A stretch of 64,000 nucleotides of DNA from Sipunculus nudus. Its lineage: Eukaryota > Annelida > Sipuncula > Golfingiida > Sipunculidae. Where the stretch lies: NCBI GenBank assembly GCA_026874595.1, contig CM049309.1, positions 3,758,076-3,822,075 on the forward strand, read 5' to 3'. This document shows, one piece after another, positions 1 to 14,700 of the stretch; the first letter of the stretch is position 1, and each line of letters starts with the position of its first letter. The notes beneath the pieces are model-generated. The model was not told the DNA's origin, ran no database searches, and worked only from the letters and a program-made list of their open reading frames with translations. Position numbers and translations under genes: made by a program.

Positions 1-379
1 ATGCAGTACGTTATATCGTTTAAAACAGTATCTCTATATCTGGGTTGATAAGTGCTCAGTCTGTAAGCTTGATTGAATGTAACAGGTGCTCTTGTGTGCC
101 GAAAATAACAGGTGCGAGATACCGATCGGACGAAATGTCCTCACACGCCACCTCGAGATCAACCGCGAAACCGGGAATTGTGGGATTCTTGCTCCGTCAT
201 GGCTGACCGTAACACCAAGTTCAGCGAGTCTCACTCAAGACAACACAGGTTGGTTTGAAGTTGATGTCATGTTGTGCTGCTTTCAGTTTAGATAGCTATT
301 ATTATTTAGCAGCTGCCTACATATATAAAGAAACCTCTTGGGTGAAGCAGATTACTCTAAAATCACTCCCATATCGGTA
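1..379 (+). promoter_or_regulatory. 5' flank / 5' UTR of the multi-Tudor gene
   Basis: This stretch precedes the first long open frame. It holds two CAGGTG E-boxes (83-88 and 109-114), each preceded by AA, and a more GC-rich patch (about 120-200) with CCGCGAAA at 163-170, an E2F-like half. No convincing TATA box is visible, so the transcription start cannot be placed. An ATG at 199 has a good context (G at -3, G at +4). It opens 16 codons and then reaches a possible donor (CAG|GTTGGT at 248/249). Joining it to the frame of exon 1 would need a weak acceptor ending at 330 (an 82-nt intron), so I did not adopt it. The regulatory reading is inference. Confidence 0.4.
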
Positions 380-2781
380 ATGATGGCCACAGTTCCGGGC
401 CAGAACTGCATGTCTGACTTTCTAAGAAATGAGCCAATGTCGGCCACAACGCAGCTATTCGTGACAGCCGTTGAATTCAGGGGTAAGCTATGTACTTTCT
501 GGGCTCAGCATGATCTTGAAGCAGGCGGTGATTTAGAAAATTTAATGAATGAAATTGAGGACCGCGATGCCACGCCGTATGAACAGGTCCCAGGGGTGGG
601 CGAGTACTGCTGGGCGAAATTTGAGGAAGATGAGCGGTGGTACCGAGCACGCGTCACAAACAGAAGCGCAAAAGCACCAGAAAAAGTGGAAATATTGTTT
701 GTAGATTATGGAAACCAGGAGGTGACTGATTGGATAAGTCTGAGGACCCTGTCACCAGCAGATTTTCAGCTGCCAATGCTGGCAAGGCAGTATGTACTTG
801 CTGACATTCAAGCAGGCAGTGGCGACCAGTGGTCTGAAGATGAAAAAAAGAATATAAGAGAAAAGCTGCTGTATTGTGAATTTGCTGCACATGTTTTATT
901 TGACCCAAGCAAGGTCGAAGGTCAGCCTGGTGCTACTGTACGCCTGTGTGAGTTGGAAAGTAGTGAAACTCCATTGGTTCCGTCATTACTTGAAGCTGGG
1001 GTTGGTAAAACCTATGACAATGATCATCTGAGCTGGCACACAGTGCCAAAAATGTCTATAGAAATAGGTAAACCATACAGTGTGTATGTGCCAGAATTTC
1101 AGAATCCAGCACAATTTTCAATTCATTTGAAAGACCAGTGTGCTGACCTTGAGTGTATGGAAGAAAGCCTGGAGTCTGTTGACGTTACAACATTAGTGCC
1201 ATGTGAAAATCTGCAGATTGGACAGCTCTGTCTGGCATTATCAGTGACTTATGACAGATTGTACAGAGCTTTAGTGGTTGGTGTTGAAGGAGATGACCAA
1301 TGCACCGTACTCTACATTGATTACGGTAACCATGAAACAATTGACATGAGCCAGTGCTACAACATAGGGCCTGAATTCTGCACTAAAGCAGCACTGAGTG
1401 CTATCTGCACCCTTGGACCTGACGTCATTTCAGTGACTGGAATGGGCAAAGTAGCAGACTCAGAAACACTTGAATGTAGCATGGTCAGGCTCATTGAGGA
1501 CACAATTTATCAGGTTGAACTGCGTGATACAGAAAGTAGGGAAACTTTCCCAGGAAAACCACTATCAGCACCACCAGGTAATTTAACATCATCTGGACTT
1601 GCTACTCAGTCATGGAGGAGATTCCCATTAGATGAAGGTGCCATAGAAGATGTTTGCATCAGCAGCATAGAAAACAACAATGCTATATATGCACAGCTAG
1701 TTAAAGATGCACCAGTGCTTGATTTACTGATGAGTGAACTTCAGGAGGCTGCAACAGCCCTTGTTTCATGTGATCAGGTACATAAAGAGCAGGCTTGCCT
1801 TGTGAGGGATTCTGATGGGGTTATATACAGAGGGACTGTCTTTGGGACAGCCGGAAACACTGTTCATGTGAGGTGTGTAGACATGGGTCATTGTGTGTCA
1901 GCAAGTGTGGATTCCGTTTTCTCACCCAGAGCATCAGATTTTGAGGTACCATGTGTGGCATTTCCGGTCAGATTTTTAGACAGCCCCGGATTACAGGATA
2001 TCATCTCATTAGCAGCCCAGAAGGATACTCCGAAAGCCTTCATAGCAAAATTGATAAAATACGAAAGGGATGTGTGTGTCATGCTCCCGCTCATCCCTAA
2101 CAAACCTGCAGCATCTGATGAACATCGAAACACACAAACACTGGTGAATAACAGAGAGATGCCGCAGCGTTCAGCAGTCAGTGGAAGGACGGCTGATGTT
2201 GATGATCTACCTAGCCAGGGTTTACAGAAAGGTACAGAGGTCAAATTGTACATTACATCTATGGGAAGTAAGACAAATGAGATATTTGGACAATTGCCAA
2301 AATATTCCGCCGATGATCTTGACCAGTTTGCCACTTTTATTTCCTCATTTTATGACAGTCAAGGATCTGGCATTGCAGGTCTCTCCAATCCTAAACCTGG
2401 GGACCTGTGTGCAACAAAGTTCTCTGAAGATGACGCTTGGTACCGTGCACGGGTTACTGACATCACTGCTGAGGGGATTTTGGTGACATTCGTAGATTAC
2501 GGCAATCAGGAAGTAAAAGAAGCAAAACATCTGAAGCAGCTTGTACCTCAGTTCCGTCAGATGCCAGCATTTGGTATCACATGCCATGTTACAAATTTAA
2601 AACCAGATGCTACCAGTGAGATGATTTCATCTGCTGTTTTGGACCAAGAAATTGAAGTGACACTGTTAAATCAGCAAGGAATTGTGTACATGGTAACACT
2701 CTCAGAGAAGAATAGCAATCCTTCAGTCCTGTCCCTGGTCGAGCAATCCAGCAACACTTCTGTGTCATCTGAGGATATTTG
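380..2781 (+). CDS. Exon 1: Tudor modules 1-4
   Basis: The open frame runs without a stop and ends in a textbook donor (TTTG|GTGAGT at 2782). I start at ATG 380, immediately followed by ATG 383, which has A at -3 and G at +4. Upstream, the same frame is open only from about 329 and has no ATG there. Tudor 1 core (about 596-727): AKF, WYRA and VDYGN, intact. Tudor 2 (about 1217-1346): LYRA and IDYGN, but the first cage aromatic is missing. Tudor 3 (about 1784-1912): IYRG and VDMGH, degenerate. Tudor 4 (about 2396-2524): TKF, WYRA and VDYGN, intact. Two bases (TG) carry over to exon 2. The start codon is the least certain part. Confidence 0.9.
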
Positions 2782-5700
2782 GTGAGTATATGTCTGTCGG
2801 CCAACAGCATTGGTGCATCTGTCAGTTTAGACAAAAAAGGTTAAGGTCCAAGGCTCTGTGTATTGTCAGTGTGTTTTATAACTTAGTCTGTTCTCCGCAC
2901 TAATTTATTAGAGACTTGTTAGTACAAATAACTTTTGATAAAACACTTATGGGATGGGAATTACTTTATTATATAAGTTTATATATGTGGTGCATGCTTC
3001 CTAATGCTTGGTTTGATTGTTTTGCATGATTTTGATTTTTTAATTGCAGAACTACTGTAATTGTTTTAATTTTCAGCTATGCAGTGGTGAGTATGGTTTG
3101 CAGGGAGTATCATAGACATACTCAATCAAAACCATTCTATGAAAAGCACATGGTTGCATAAGAGTAATAGGTGAAAGCAACCAAAAAACCATTAAATTAA
3201 ACCCATGATTTAACAAAGAACTGGTATTTTATGACTCAATCGTGAGATTATGTTTACATTTCTTTAACAGGGTTCTGGTTTCCTCCATGTGAATCCAGTA
3301 TTTCTGAGAGGAGATGGGTAACATTTATGAAAAAAAGCTCCTGTTTAAGGCTAAATGTAACAGTAGTGCCAAGCAAATGGTAATATCAGAGACTAAACTT
3401 GCTGTTCAATCACCATGTAGTATTCATTTTGAATTACACATTTCATACAGCTCTGATGATCAGTGCCATTCCCACATTAAATTTGAAAATTTTAAAAATA
3501 ATAATAATAAAGTATGTTTTTAGTGAAACAGGAGGTATGAATAAACTAAGAGTAATTAAACAAAATTCCATCTTTACAGTATACAGAAAACTTTAGAAAT
3601 CCATATAATCTCACATATAAACTAGATATCCTCATTCTAAGGAATGCAAGTCTCCTACATGTGGGGCTGGGACCCCTATTGTGTGATGCTCCTCAGCCTG
3701 TTCTTGCATTCACTTATTCGGGTCATATTCCCAGGTTCATTATGCACAAGTGACTCTACATTATGAACATTCCTTGATAATGTCCCTAATCGGGATCATG
3801 TGCCATATCCACAACAAAATCTAATTGATTCTTCATGGGCCTATCCCTGAAATGCCCTGAAATTTCATGAGATTCTGATCAGGATTCCATGAGTTATGTT
3901 GAGAACAACCCACATATGATGAACACATACCCTACATATGCTAGGTGAAATATAGTCCAAGGGTATGATGGCAGTGTTGTCGGCACCTAAAATATGAAGT
4001 TATCAAAAATTCATGTACCCATCTGTTGATCTGAATCAACCTTTCAACCCCCCCTCCCCCATTGTTGATCTGAACCAACTTTAACACCCCCCACTCCACC
4101 CAAGAAAGTGATCTAAACTTTGAAAATGTATTTTTGTAGTGATAAGTGGGCATGTATCACAGAGATCAATCAACTTTAGTTATTAGTATAAACATGTGTG
4201 TCATATCTGTTTTTATTTAACACCAGAATAATGCTTTAAACCTCCATGCTTATAATAACTGCTTCATAACAGGACCTGTGGGTGTGGATGTTTTGGCAAT
4301 ATTTTCATGTCCATGTAGATGTTTATTCAGACACATCTTTTATTTATAACAGATGTTGCACAGTTTCATATTACTTATCACTGATATACTTTCAAAATAC
4401 TTGTTGGATGATTCAGAGACTTTTACCACACCAGGTAATGATATTGTTAAACTTAGTTGGATCAGATCTACAGTTGCATCTGTGTAAATGTCTGATGATT
4501 TGTATTAAATATAAACTACCACACTGTTTGTTTCAGCCATGAACCAGGGCATCTACCTCAAGTTTCTGTGAAGACAGGGTCCCATGTGAACATCATCGTT
4601 ACACAGGTATGTTCTTTTTATAAACATCTTCATTCTGATAAAAAATGTTAACAGAACAGTTTATGTGGTAGATATCTAGGGGTAGAGCACAGTACTCAGA
4701 GCCAGTAGATTTTGAGTTGGATCTCTGCTTTATGGGAAGGCTGTGCCCCAAAGTCATGTTTCACTCACAAATGATTGCACCTCACAGGGTTACTGAGTGT
4801 TACAACTTAGGACAGTTGTCATTTGGGATGATTAACCATGTAATCTGACTTACAGAATAACTTGTTTGTTCTCTTGAAGCCACTTGTTCGCCTGCCTTTC
4901 AAGAGAAAGTTCCTATTTAAGGCCTCGTTGATATATGTTTGAGCTTGTTTGTCAAGCTGTTAATAGTGCGCCAATGTTGACAAACAGGAATAAACGTTAC
5001 CTATAGTGGTTGGTTGCATATGTGCGGAAGTTGATAGGTCACTCATTGTGAAATGCCCTTTGCAAAACTCTGGTTCATCTGATTTGCACCAAATGTCATT
5101 GTTGAATATGTTTGGATTACTCTAGGGGCCCCCCACTTATAATAATCATGTGATAAAAACGAAACAAGCAGCCTGCATGTAGCGGGATCTTTGGATCTGC
5201 ATTTTTAGCGAACCTGTGAGCTTATGCGATGGCGCAGCGTTGTCCGTCCATCGTCCGCCGTCCAGGGCTGGCTTTCCGCCGTCCATGGCTGTAAGTCAGA
5301 AACCGTCGAAGCTAGCAGCACCAAATTACATGTAAGAATTAGTCACATGTGAAACTTGGTGCCCTGGAGCTTATTATTGGGTATCTGCATTAATTTAGAT
5401 TAAATAGAGAAAAAGCTTAAAAACCTTTAAAAAACTTCTTCTCTGAATCTGTCAAGCCAAATTGTCCATTATTTCACAGAAATGATCCCTGGAACAATCT
5501 CTCCCAAGTTTGTTCACATGGTTCCAGTTCGGAGATTTTTGGCCGAGTTACAGGAGTCATCTGTACAAAAAAACGCACTAAAATCAAAATCTCAGAAACG
5601 GCTAGAGCTATAATCATCCAATTTTATACCAATGTTTGTCACATATGTCATATCTTATTTTGAGGTATTGGTGGCGCCACCTACATTGATGTGTTTTTTA

Positions 5701-8700
5701 CAAGCGAAAATGTAATTTTAAACTCTTCTAGCTTATATACACTGATTTATGATGAAACTGTTAAGCTGATTGGTTTAAACTTTACAAGAATTATTCTATG
5801 GTAGGGTTCTGCCAGTTTTATAAGAATAGATTGGGTAAATACAGTTTTAAAAAACGTAGCCAATTGAAAAAGGCTTTCTGTATTTGAAAACAGATTTGAC
5901 AACATTCTGAGTTTCAGCAGCCAGGTCGAGGTCACTCAGTACAAACAGGTGGGGTCCAGACATCACCATGGCAACTGACCTGGCTCTGAGGGGTGTCTAG
6001 ACAATGTGTCTAGACACAGCGTCTATACGTCTAGACACAATGTTTAGATGCAGAATTTCCAGATTATTGGAACTATATCTTTCAGTTGTTTGAAAAAACT
6101 TGGTTTGCATTTTTAAGAGAATTGGGTTTATCATCAGGTCACATGTGAACTGCTGCGCCCTCATTTTTGGTTGACCTCTGACCTTTCCTCGTCGCCCAGC
6201 GTCCATTTGTGTATCTGTTTCCACACATTAACCTGCATATCTTGGGAACCGTTTGACCGATCAGGCTAAAAATTTTGCACAAATGTAGCCCTTTGATAGC
6301 TTTATAACATACACTAAAAATGTTGGCCCCACCTGCAACCATTTTTGCACAGAGTCCATCAGTTCATCTGTCTTGGGATAATATCACTCATATCTCAGCA
6401 GTAGTTTGACTTATCCACCTGAAATTTTGCAGGTTTATACATCCTGGACAGCCTTCTCCATTTATGACAGGTGGCGCCACTACATTCACATTTACTCTGC
6501 AGACATCCAAGCTCATATCTCGGGAACCGTTTGACCGATTGGGCCAAAATTTTGCATCTGTATAGGTCTCACATAGCTCTTAATAAAAGGCAAAACTGGT
6601 GGCGCCACCTGCAACCACTTATGCACAGTGTCCATCTGTTCATCTGCCTTGAAATAAAATCACTCGTATCTCAGCAGTGGTTTGACTTATCCACCAGAAA
6701 TTTTGCAGGTTTATACATCCTGGACAGCTTTCTCGATTTTATGACAGGTGGCGCCACCTACATTCACTTTTACTCTGCAGACATCCAAGCTCATATCTCG
6801 GGAACCGTTTGACCGATTGGGCCAATATTTTGCGTCTGTATAGATCTCACATAGCTCTTCATCACAGGCAAAACTTGTGGTGCCACCTGCAACCACTTAT
6901 GCACAGCGTCCATCTTTTCATCTGCCTTGGGATAAAATCACTCATATCTCAGCAGTGGTTTGACTTATCCACCTGAATTTTTGCAGGTATATACATCCTG
7001 GACAGCCTTCTCCATTTATGACAGGTGGCGCCACTACATTCACATTTACTTTGCAGACATCCAAGCACATATCTTGGAAACCTTTTGACCGATTGGGCCA
7101 AAATTTTGCATGTGTATAGATCTCACATAGATCTTCATCAGAAGCAAAACCAGTGGGGCCACCTGCGACCACTTATGCACAGCGTCCATCTGTTCATCTG
7201 CCTTGGGATAAAATCACTCATAACTCAGAAGTGGTTTGACTTATCCACCTGAAATTTTGCAGGTTTATACATCCTGGACAGCCTTCTCGATTTTATGACA
7301 GGTGGCGCCACCTACATTCACGTTTACTCTGCAGATATCAAAGCTCATATCTCGGGAACCGTTTGACCGATTGGGCCAAAATTTTCCTTGTGTATAGATC
7401 TCACATAGCTTTTTATCATAAGCAAAACTGGTGGCGCCACTTGCAACTGCTTATGAACACCTTCCATCTATTCATCTGCCTTGGGATGATATCACTCATA
7501 TCTCAGCAGTTGTTTGACTTATCCACCTGAAATTTTGCAGGTTTATACATCCTGGACAATTTCCTGGATTTTATGACAGGTGGCACCACCTACATTCACA
7601 TTTACGCTGAAGACATCCATGCTAATATGCAACACACCTTACTCTATTCCCCTTGCCACTTAATCCATGCCTCACTTCACCCGTCCCACTCTGATTCCTG
7701 GGGATACATATAGTCACTTGTCGACTACCCATATTCTAGTTTTAAAATGTCCTAGTCTGAAACTTGCAGGTCCGAAATGTCCATTTTGCTGAAATCATAA
7801 TGACTAAGGTAGATATGCAGGAATCAAAAGGATCAATATTAAATTTTTAAAATTAACCTCCATTCATACTCCCAAACTTTGCACAGGTTTGCATTAGGCC
7901 TGTAGGCCTTGTTTTCCAATTTTTAGCTCAGTTGACTATAAGTCATCTGAGCTATAGTCGTGGTCCATTGTCTGTAGTCCTTTCGTCCGTCCGTCCGTAG
8001 AAGAGGCACGTTTTGAAACCGTAAGACCTAGGAATCCAAAATTTGGCATAATGTTAGATGTCCCCAAGATCTCCTACCAAGCCGAAAACTGGGTCTTTGC
8101 GACTTCGTTCCATTGAGAAATTAAGGAAAAACCTCAATTTTTTTATGAAAACCTATTTTCACACTTCAGGACTGCCTTATATCAAAACCACTCATCTGTT
8201 TTTCCTCATATTTACCATAAAAAAACCTCTATATAGTTCCTATGTACATGCCAGAAATTAGGTATGTATTATATAATTTTAAAAAGTAATGGGCCCAAAC
8301 AAAATGCATTTTGTAAATAATCAGGAAAGAAATTTGATCACTTAACACAAAACTTGTTCAAGCTAAGCACTTTTTTTCCAGTAATATAACTTTTATTAAT
8401 CAGAATTAAATTGTATACCCAAAATTAGAACAAAATCTTATAAAATGTTTAAAATATTAGCAAAAATAAAAAATTGGTACCTTAAATTTTGCCCAACTTT
8501 GACCATGGCATTTTTTTTTTCCTGTAACTGCTGTAGATGTAATTTTCAAAGCATGTTTTTTGTTAGCACTTCAACTGTTAACGTAAAAAATTTGAAACCA
8601 GTTGATCAAAAACTGTAGATTTTATTCAAGTTTTCAAGCACCATGTCACATTGTTTACATCAAGCTAGTGCTATACTCCCATCATAACCCCCACCCCCCC

Positions 8701-11700
8701 CCCCCCCCCCATCAAGTCCTTCCGCCTGTGGAGTGGGGACTTTATAGCAACTGTATACATATCATAAAATAGAAAAAAAAAGTTTATTAAAAAAATCGGA
8801 TCTCATTAGACAAATGTGTAAAACGTTGAACTGTCAACAGTCTTGTCAGAAAGGTATCCAATGGAAACCCATGGTCAGATCTTAAAATATTATTTGCAAC
8901 AATTTCTTCAATCATATCAACCAACCATGGCCTAGATTACCTCTTTCTCTCAGACTTTATCTACATTTCATAATATTTTAGATTTTAACCTTCCAGGTGT
9001 TTAGGTACTGTTGAATGATCCGTCCTTTTCTCTCCATCTCCTTTTCTCTCTACATCCAACCCTCCTTGCTGCCCATACTGTTTCCTTCTCCGAACCCCAT
9101 CCCAATGTCAGCCTCAGTAAACGAGAATAAGATGGAACAGATATATTCATATTTTTATATATTGTATAACTATTTGTTACCTATGTATATGCCAGAAATT
9201 ATATTGCGTAATATGTAGACGTGGTGGGCATCAATATAATGTACCTTGTCAAGACCTAAGAGATATCATGTCATACAGTCACGATTCATAAATCCCCTCT
9301 TCAGCATAGTTAATCATAACATTATATCTGTCAAATTGAAATCTTGCGTACTTTCATACACTGTAGATCCTTCAACAAATAGCATTATCATCATTCAACC
9401 ACTGCTTAGTGTACTGTCATTGCATTCATATTTGCTCAAATATATCCCTATTTTCAACAGCTCCCAAATAAATGAAAAATAAACCGCTATATTTACTCCA
9501 TATTAATCCATCAGTCATGTTATTTCATACATCATTTTCTCACATATTACATTATATTCCTTTATAATAGCCTAACATGTCCATGATATTCATAAGGTTT
9601 GTCGACTAAATAAAGTATCACAATGGTGATACATTTATAGTCCAATCATGATCAGCTGAGCGCCGTGACTATGTTTTCAGCCCACGGCTGCCGCCGCCGC
9701 CGCATAGGTGTCCAGAGAACTCCACAGTAACCGTTGGGCGGAATTTTACGAAACCCGGGATTACGTTCAGGTCACATGTGAACTGCTGTGCCTCGATTTT
9801 GTTTTGACCTCTGACCTTTCCTTTGCGCTCTGCGTCCGTTTGTGCGTCTGTTTCCACACCTAAACCCACATATCTCGGGAACCATTGACGGATCAGGAAA
9901 ATTTTTTTGCACAAATGTAGCCCTTGGAAAGCTTTATAACATACACAAAAAATGGTGGCGCCACCTGCAACCATGTTTGCACAGTGTCCATCCGTTCTTC
10001 TGCCTTGGGTTAAAATCACTCATATCTCTGCAGTGGTTTGACTAATTCACCTGAAATTTGGCATGCATATACATCCTGGATAGCTTTTCTGATTTTATGA
10101 CAGGTGGCGCCACCTACATTCACGTTTATGCTGCAGACATCCAAGCTCATATCTCGGGAACTGTTTGACCAATTAGGCCAAAATTTTGCATGTTTATAGA
10201 TCTCACATATCTCTTTATCATACGCAAAACTGGTGGCGCCACCTGCAGCCATTTTTGCACAGCTCCCGTCTATTTGTCTGCCATGGGATAAAATCACTCA
10301 TATCTCAGCAGTGGTTAGACATATCTGCCTAAAATTTTGCAGGATTATACATCCCCGACAGCTCTCTTGATTTTATGACAGGTGGCGCCACCTGCATTCT
10401 TGTTTATGCAGCAGACATCCAAGCTTGTATCTTGGGAACTGTTTGACCGATTGGGCGAAAGTTTTGCATGTGTATAGTTCTCACATAGCTCTTTATCATA
10501 CGCAAAACTGGTTGCACCACCTTCAACCATTTTTGCACAGCGTCCAACTGTTTGTCTGCCACGGGCTAAAATCACTCATATACATGTAGTGGTTTGACTT
10601 ATCTGCCTTAAATTTTGCATATGTATACAACTTGGATGGCTTTCTGGATTTTGTGGTAGGGGGGTCAACCTACATACACAATTTGGCTGCAGACATCCAT
10701 GCTAATATGCAACACTTCACTCTGTTTCCCCTTGCCACTCAATCCATGCCTCACTTCAACCGTTCCATCTGATTTAGGCGGATACACGTAGTCGCTTGTC
10801 GACTACCCGTATTCTAGTTGATGATTGATTTTGGAATGAGATCAATAGTTTATTTCAGCTGTCAGCTATTACCTTGGCCACTCAGTGTTAAGTGAAAGTC
10901 GGACTTAATTTACATGATCAGTAGTTTAGGTATAATTAAATTTTATTTTATACACCAGTCATATGACGAGAGTATTGTGGTATACCCATTTTTATGAAAC
11001 TCACCATAACTACTTACCACCAGGTTATCTTGCCCGAGTTTGATTATGGGCAACATCCACGCATATTTAATAAGGTCTCAGGTCAGTTGGCTACTTTGTG
11101 GTGTCACCGTGATTACTTACGATGAATATGAAGGATTTTGAAATAAATCATCAGAAATGTAAATCAATAAAATATCTCGCCTAAGTTCTATTTCTAGCAA
11201 AATCCATGCATATTTATTATTTAATGAAGTCAGAAGTCGCTGCACCTTGGAGGCACCTTGGTGACTTACTGAAAATCCTATTGATTATCATGAAACTCTC
11301 TATTCATATTTACCAATAGAGTTTCTCACCTGAATAACCTACTTATAAAAGTTCACGCATATTTAATGAGGTCACAGGTCACCAGATACACGATGGACTA
11401 ATTATGCATGTTTGTGGTGCTCTTGTTTTATCCTTACATCAGATTTTCTGTAAATACAGCTGATGCATAAAATAATCAATTATTAATCAGTGATCAATCA
11501 TTTGTTGTATTTCAGTTATTTTTACCACCAATTGATATTCCTACCACTACCTCTTAGACAGAATGTTATGATTGATTGCAGTAATCAAGTGAGTGGCCTT
11601 GTATTCTTGAGACTTCTGTAGGTCATATTTGCATAATTTTCACTGCTCTGCTTGCTTTACAGTTTGAACCTGATGGCTCATTCTATTGTAATCTGGAGGC

Positions 11701-14700
11701 CAATCAGGAACAGCTGGAGCAAATAGAAACATATTGCCAGAGCCTCAGGGACAGTGAGGGCAGACTGGACAAATGTTACCTGGGTGCATTGTGTTTGGCC
11801 CAGTACAGCCAAGACCAGGCCTGGTACAGGGCCCAAGTGACAGGTCAGTGTCAAATAATGTCATCTTAGGATGTTTGGAGTTTACATGTAGTGATACATT
11901 AGTATCATTGTTATTGTCCCCTGCTTCCAAGGAAACGGGGACATTGATTAGGGTTTGTCTGTCTGTCCCTCTGTCCGTCCATCTGTCAGGTTTTCATTTC
12001 CGTGCAATTACTTTCCTAAATAATATCAGACTTCATTCAAATTTGTGTTAGTGATTGCTCTCATGCATACCATGTTTGGGATTGGTTTTGGTGTATCTGT
12101 CTGAAAATTTATTATCACTAGCTCCAAAACAATCAAAAATTTTCCCTTTTGTTCCCAATAAACAAAAAAATTATGACATTGAGGCATCTTTTGGGGACAA
12201 TGAAAACTAAAACACAGGCACTATGACATTTGGTAGTATCTTCAGGGGAAAAATAAAAACTAAAACATATTTAGAAGGCAAGCATTAAGATCACCTTCAT
12301 AGGAAGGCAAAATAACAAATGGCACAAGTGGAGGACATAAATTCCACAAATTTACTTGTTTGTATGATATTAGGGAATCCTACCTGTTCATTATTTTGAT
12401 ATATTAATTATTCAGTAATCAAAGGAAAGTTTGGTTTCATCCATGTTTGAAAGGTGGCCCTTCAGTATAATGAAGACTGGCTATTTTAATATTTAAAACT
12501 ATTTTATTACTAATAGATAAATAAAAAAAAAACACCCATGACAGGTGGACATTTGGTTCAACATGGCATGGGAATATAATGACTAAGATAATTTGTGAAT
12601 AAATAAGCAATATTTATGGTAATTGAGAGGTTTATTTAAAAGCATGCTTCCCACATATTTTCTTAATAGAATCAAATTGTGTTTGGTGATGCTCCAGGAA
12701 TGCTGTTGTGGGCATCAGGACTTAATTCTTAGTAACAAACTGCCTCTGATTTGAGACACAATTGTGGTTGTGGACACTGGGATAGTCCCTTGAAAAATAA
12801 TTTGCTATATCTCTTGATTTATGAAGAAATAATAAAAATTACCCAGTTTTGGATACACTTTGCATCATTCTCCAAAGGTTCAGTACCAAGAACGTGTAGA
12901 TCTGAGGGGTGATCACAGAGGAGTCCAGTGTGACCACCATGAAATATAATATTGATTTGTTATGAAGGATATTGTGTGTCAATATGTTTCCTCATTTAAA
13001 TACCTGTACTGAATGTCCTAACTATGCTCCATCAAAAATTTAAACACTCAAATCTGAGAAAAATGACTGGTAATACCATCTCAGATATTTTGTCAACTGC
13101 CACCTATTGAAAATATACAAAATTTAATTGTCTGAAGGATGTAATAATTATCTATCAAGGAAATGGAACAAATAAAAGAAAAATTTTTATTGTACACAAC
13201 CTTGTGACAATTTTACTTGGTAATCAAAGGCTATAAAAACATGTTTTAGTAAAATTGTAAACTAGAATTTGGTCAACAAATATTTTTCAACTGAATTCTC
13301 ATATGAGTTCAAACACAGGTTATCCTGATCTTGTAAAGTGTCAATACATGTTATAGGGGAATGAATCCCTATATTAAAGGGGCCTATTCACATTCCAGGT
13401 GTGCAAATAAGGTTTTCTTTAAAAATGTTGTTATCTGGTAAAGTTTCATTAAAATATGTTTTCTTAAACACATACACAAGCAGCAAAAACCCTGCACAAG
13501 GTGATCCTTTTAAGCGAACCTGTGAGCCTATTCAGTGGCACAGCATCATTTGTCCGCTGTCATCCATATGTCATCCATACCCATGCTGTCTCAAAAACCG
13601 TTGGAACTAGCATCACCAAATTTTATGCAAAAATCTGTCACATATCAAATGTTGTCGGATTGAGCATTTGTGGTGCCACCTGTGTTAACTTGCATTTTAC
13701 GGGGGGAAAGCTGAATAACCTTTGAAAATTTTCTTTCCTGATATCATTCAACCAAATTGTTCAATATTTCACAGAAATAATCCCAGAGATAAGCTCTCTC
13801 AAGTTTGTTTAAATGGTTTGGGTTTGATGAATTTTTGGCTGATTTACAGGAATTTGAATTTAATCATTTGGTCAAGTAAGTACACTGACATAACAGTCTC
13901 AGATACGACAGGAGCTAGCATCACCAAGTTTTGTGCAAATGTTGGTCACTTAACTCATATGTGAAATTGCAGTTTTTATGATACAACCTACATAGCCCTT
14001 TTTTTTACGAACAAAAAACTCATAAGTTTAGCTGATTCAGTTTAAAAATGTTTAATGATGAAACTATCAAGCTAAATCATTAATTTTTTCACAAGTGTTA
14101 TCCTAGGGTAGGGTTCTTTCAATTGTATAAGAATAATTTGGGCTTGTTGATTTTTAGCTCAGCTGACTATAGGTCATCTGAGCTATAGTCGTGGTCCATT
14201 GTCCGTCCGTCTGTCTGTCTGTCTGTACGTCTGTCTGTCCGGATGTCCGTCTGTAAGACTGGCACGTTTCGACACCATTGGACCTACGAATCTGAAATTC
14301 AGCATACAGTTAGATGTCCCCAAAATCTCCTACCATGCTGAAAATTAGGTCAATAGGACTTCCTTCCTTCGAGATATTAAGGAAAAACCTCAATTTTTTA
14401 GCTCAGCTGACTATAAGTCATCTGAGCTATAGTCCTGGTCCATTGTCCGTCGTCCGTCCGTCTGTCCGTCCGTCCATCCATCCGTAGATGTGGCACGTTT
14501 TGAAAAAGTAAGACCTAGGAATCCAAAATTTGGCATAATGTTAGATGTCCCCACGATCTCCTACCAAGCCGAAAACTGGGTCTTTGGGACTTCGTTCTTT
14601 TGAGAAATTGAGGAAAAACCTAAATTTTTTTTATTAAAAAGCTATTTTTTTAAAAGTTTTTTTAAACTTTATTTAATCAAGATTTAATTGTTTATCCAAA

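Larger units (their letters stand above)
4607..11662 (+). other. Intron 2
   Basis: 7,056 bp. The first 0.6 kb shows no recognisable repeat. From about 5202 on it holds B with a nested C, then a truncated A, a C fragment and an F-type repeat (listed separately). The last 250 bp before the acceptor TTTACAG are unique. Confidence 0.75.

Noticed and set aside
6139-7172. Several minus-strand frames starting MVAGG.. or MILSHGRQ.. in the C repeats (also near 10016-10575, 38917, 46805, 52942, 54339)
   Set aside because: They recur once per tandem monomer with the same words (for example GGAT and NGSRDMSLDV) and drift by frame-shifting changes. They reflect repeat periodicity, not a gene.
6470-7590. 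CRISPR-like regular spacing of a palindrome
   Set aside because: The palindrome is part of long (about 277 bp) homologous tandem monomers. There are no unique spacers and no cas genes, and the DNA is eukaryotic.
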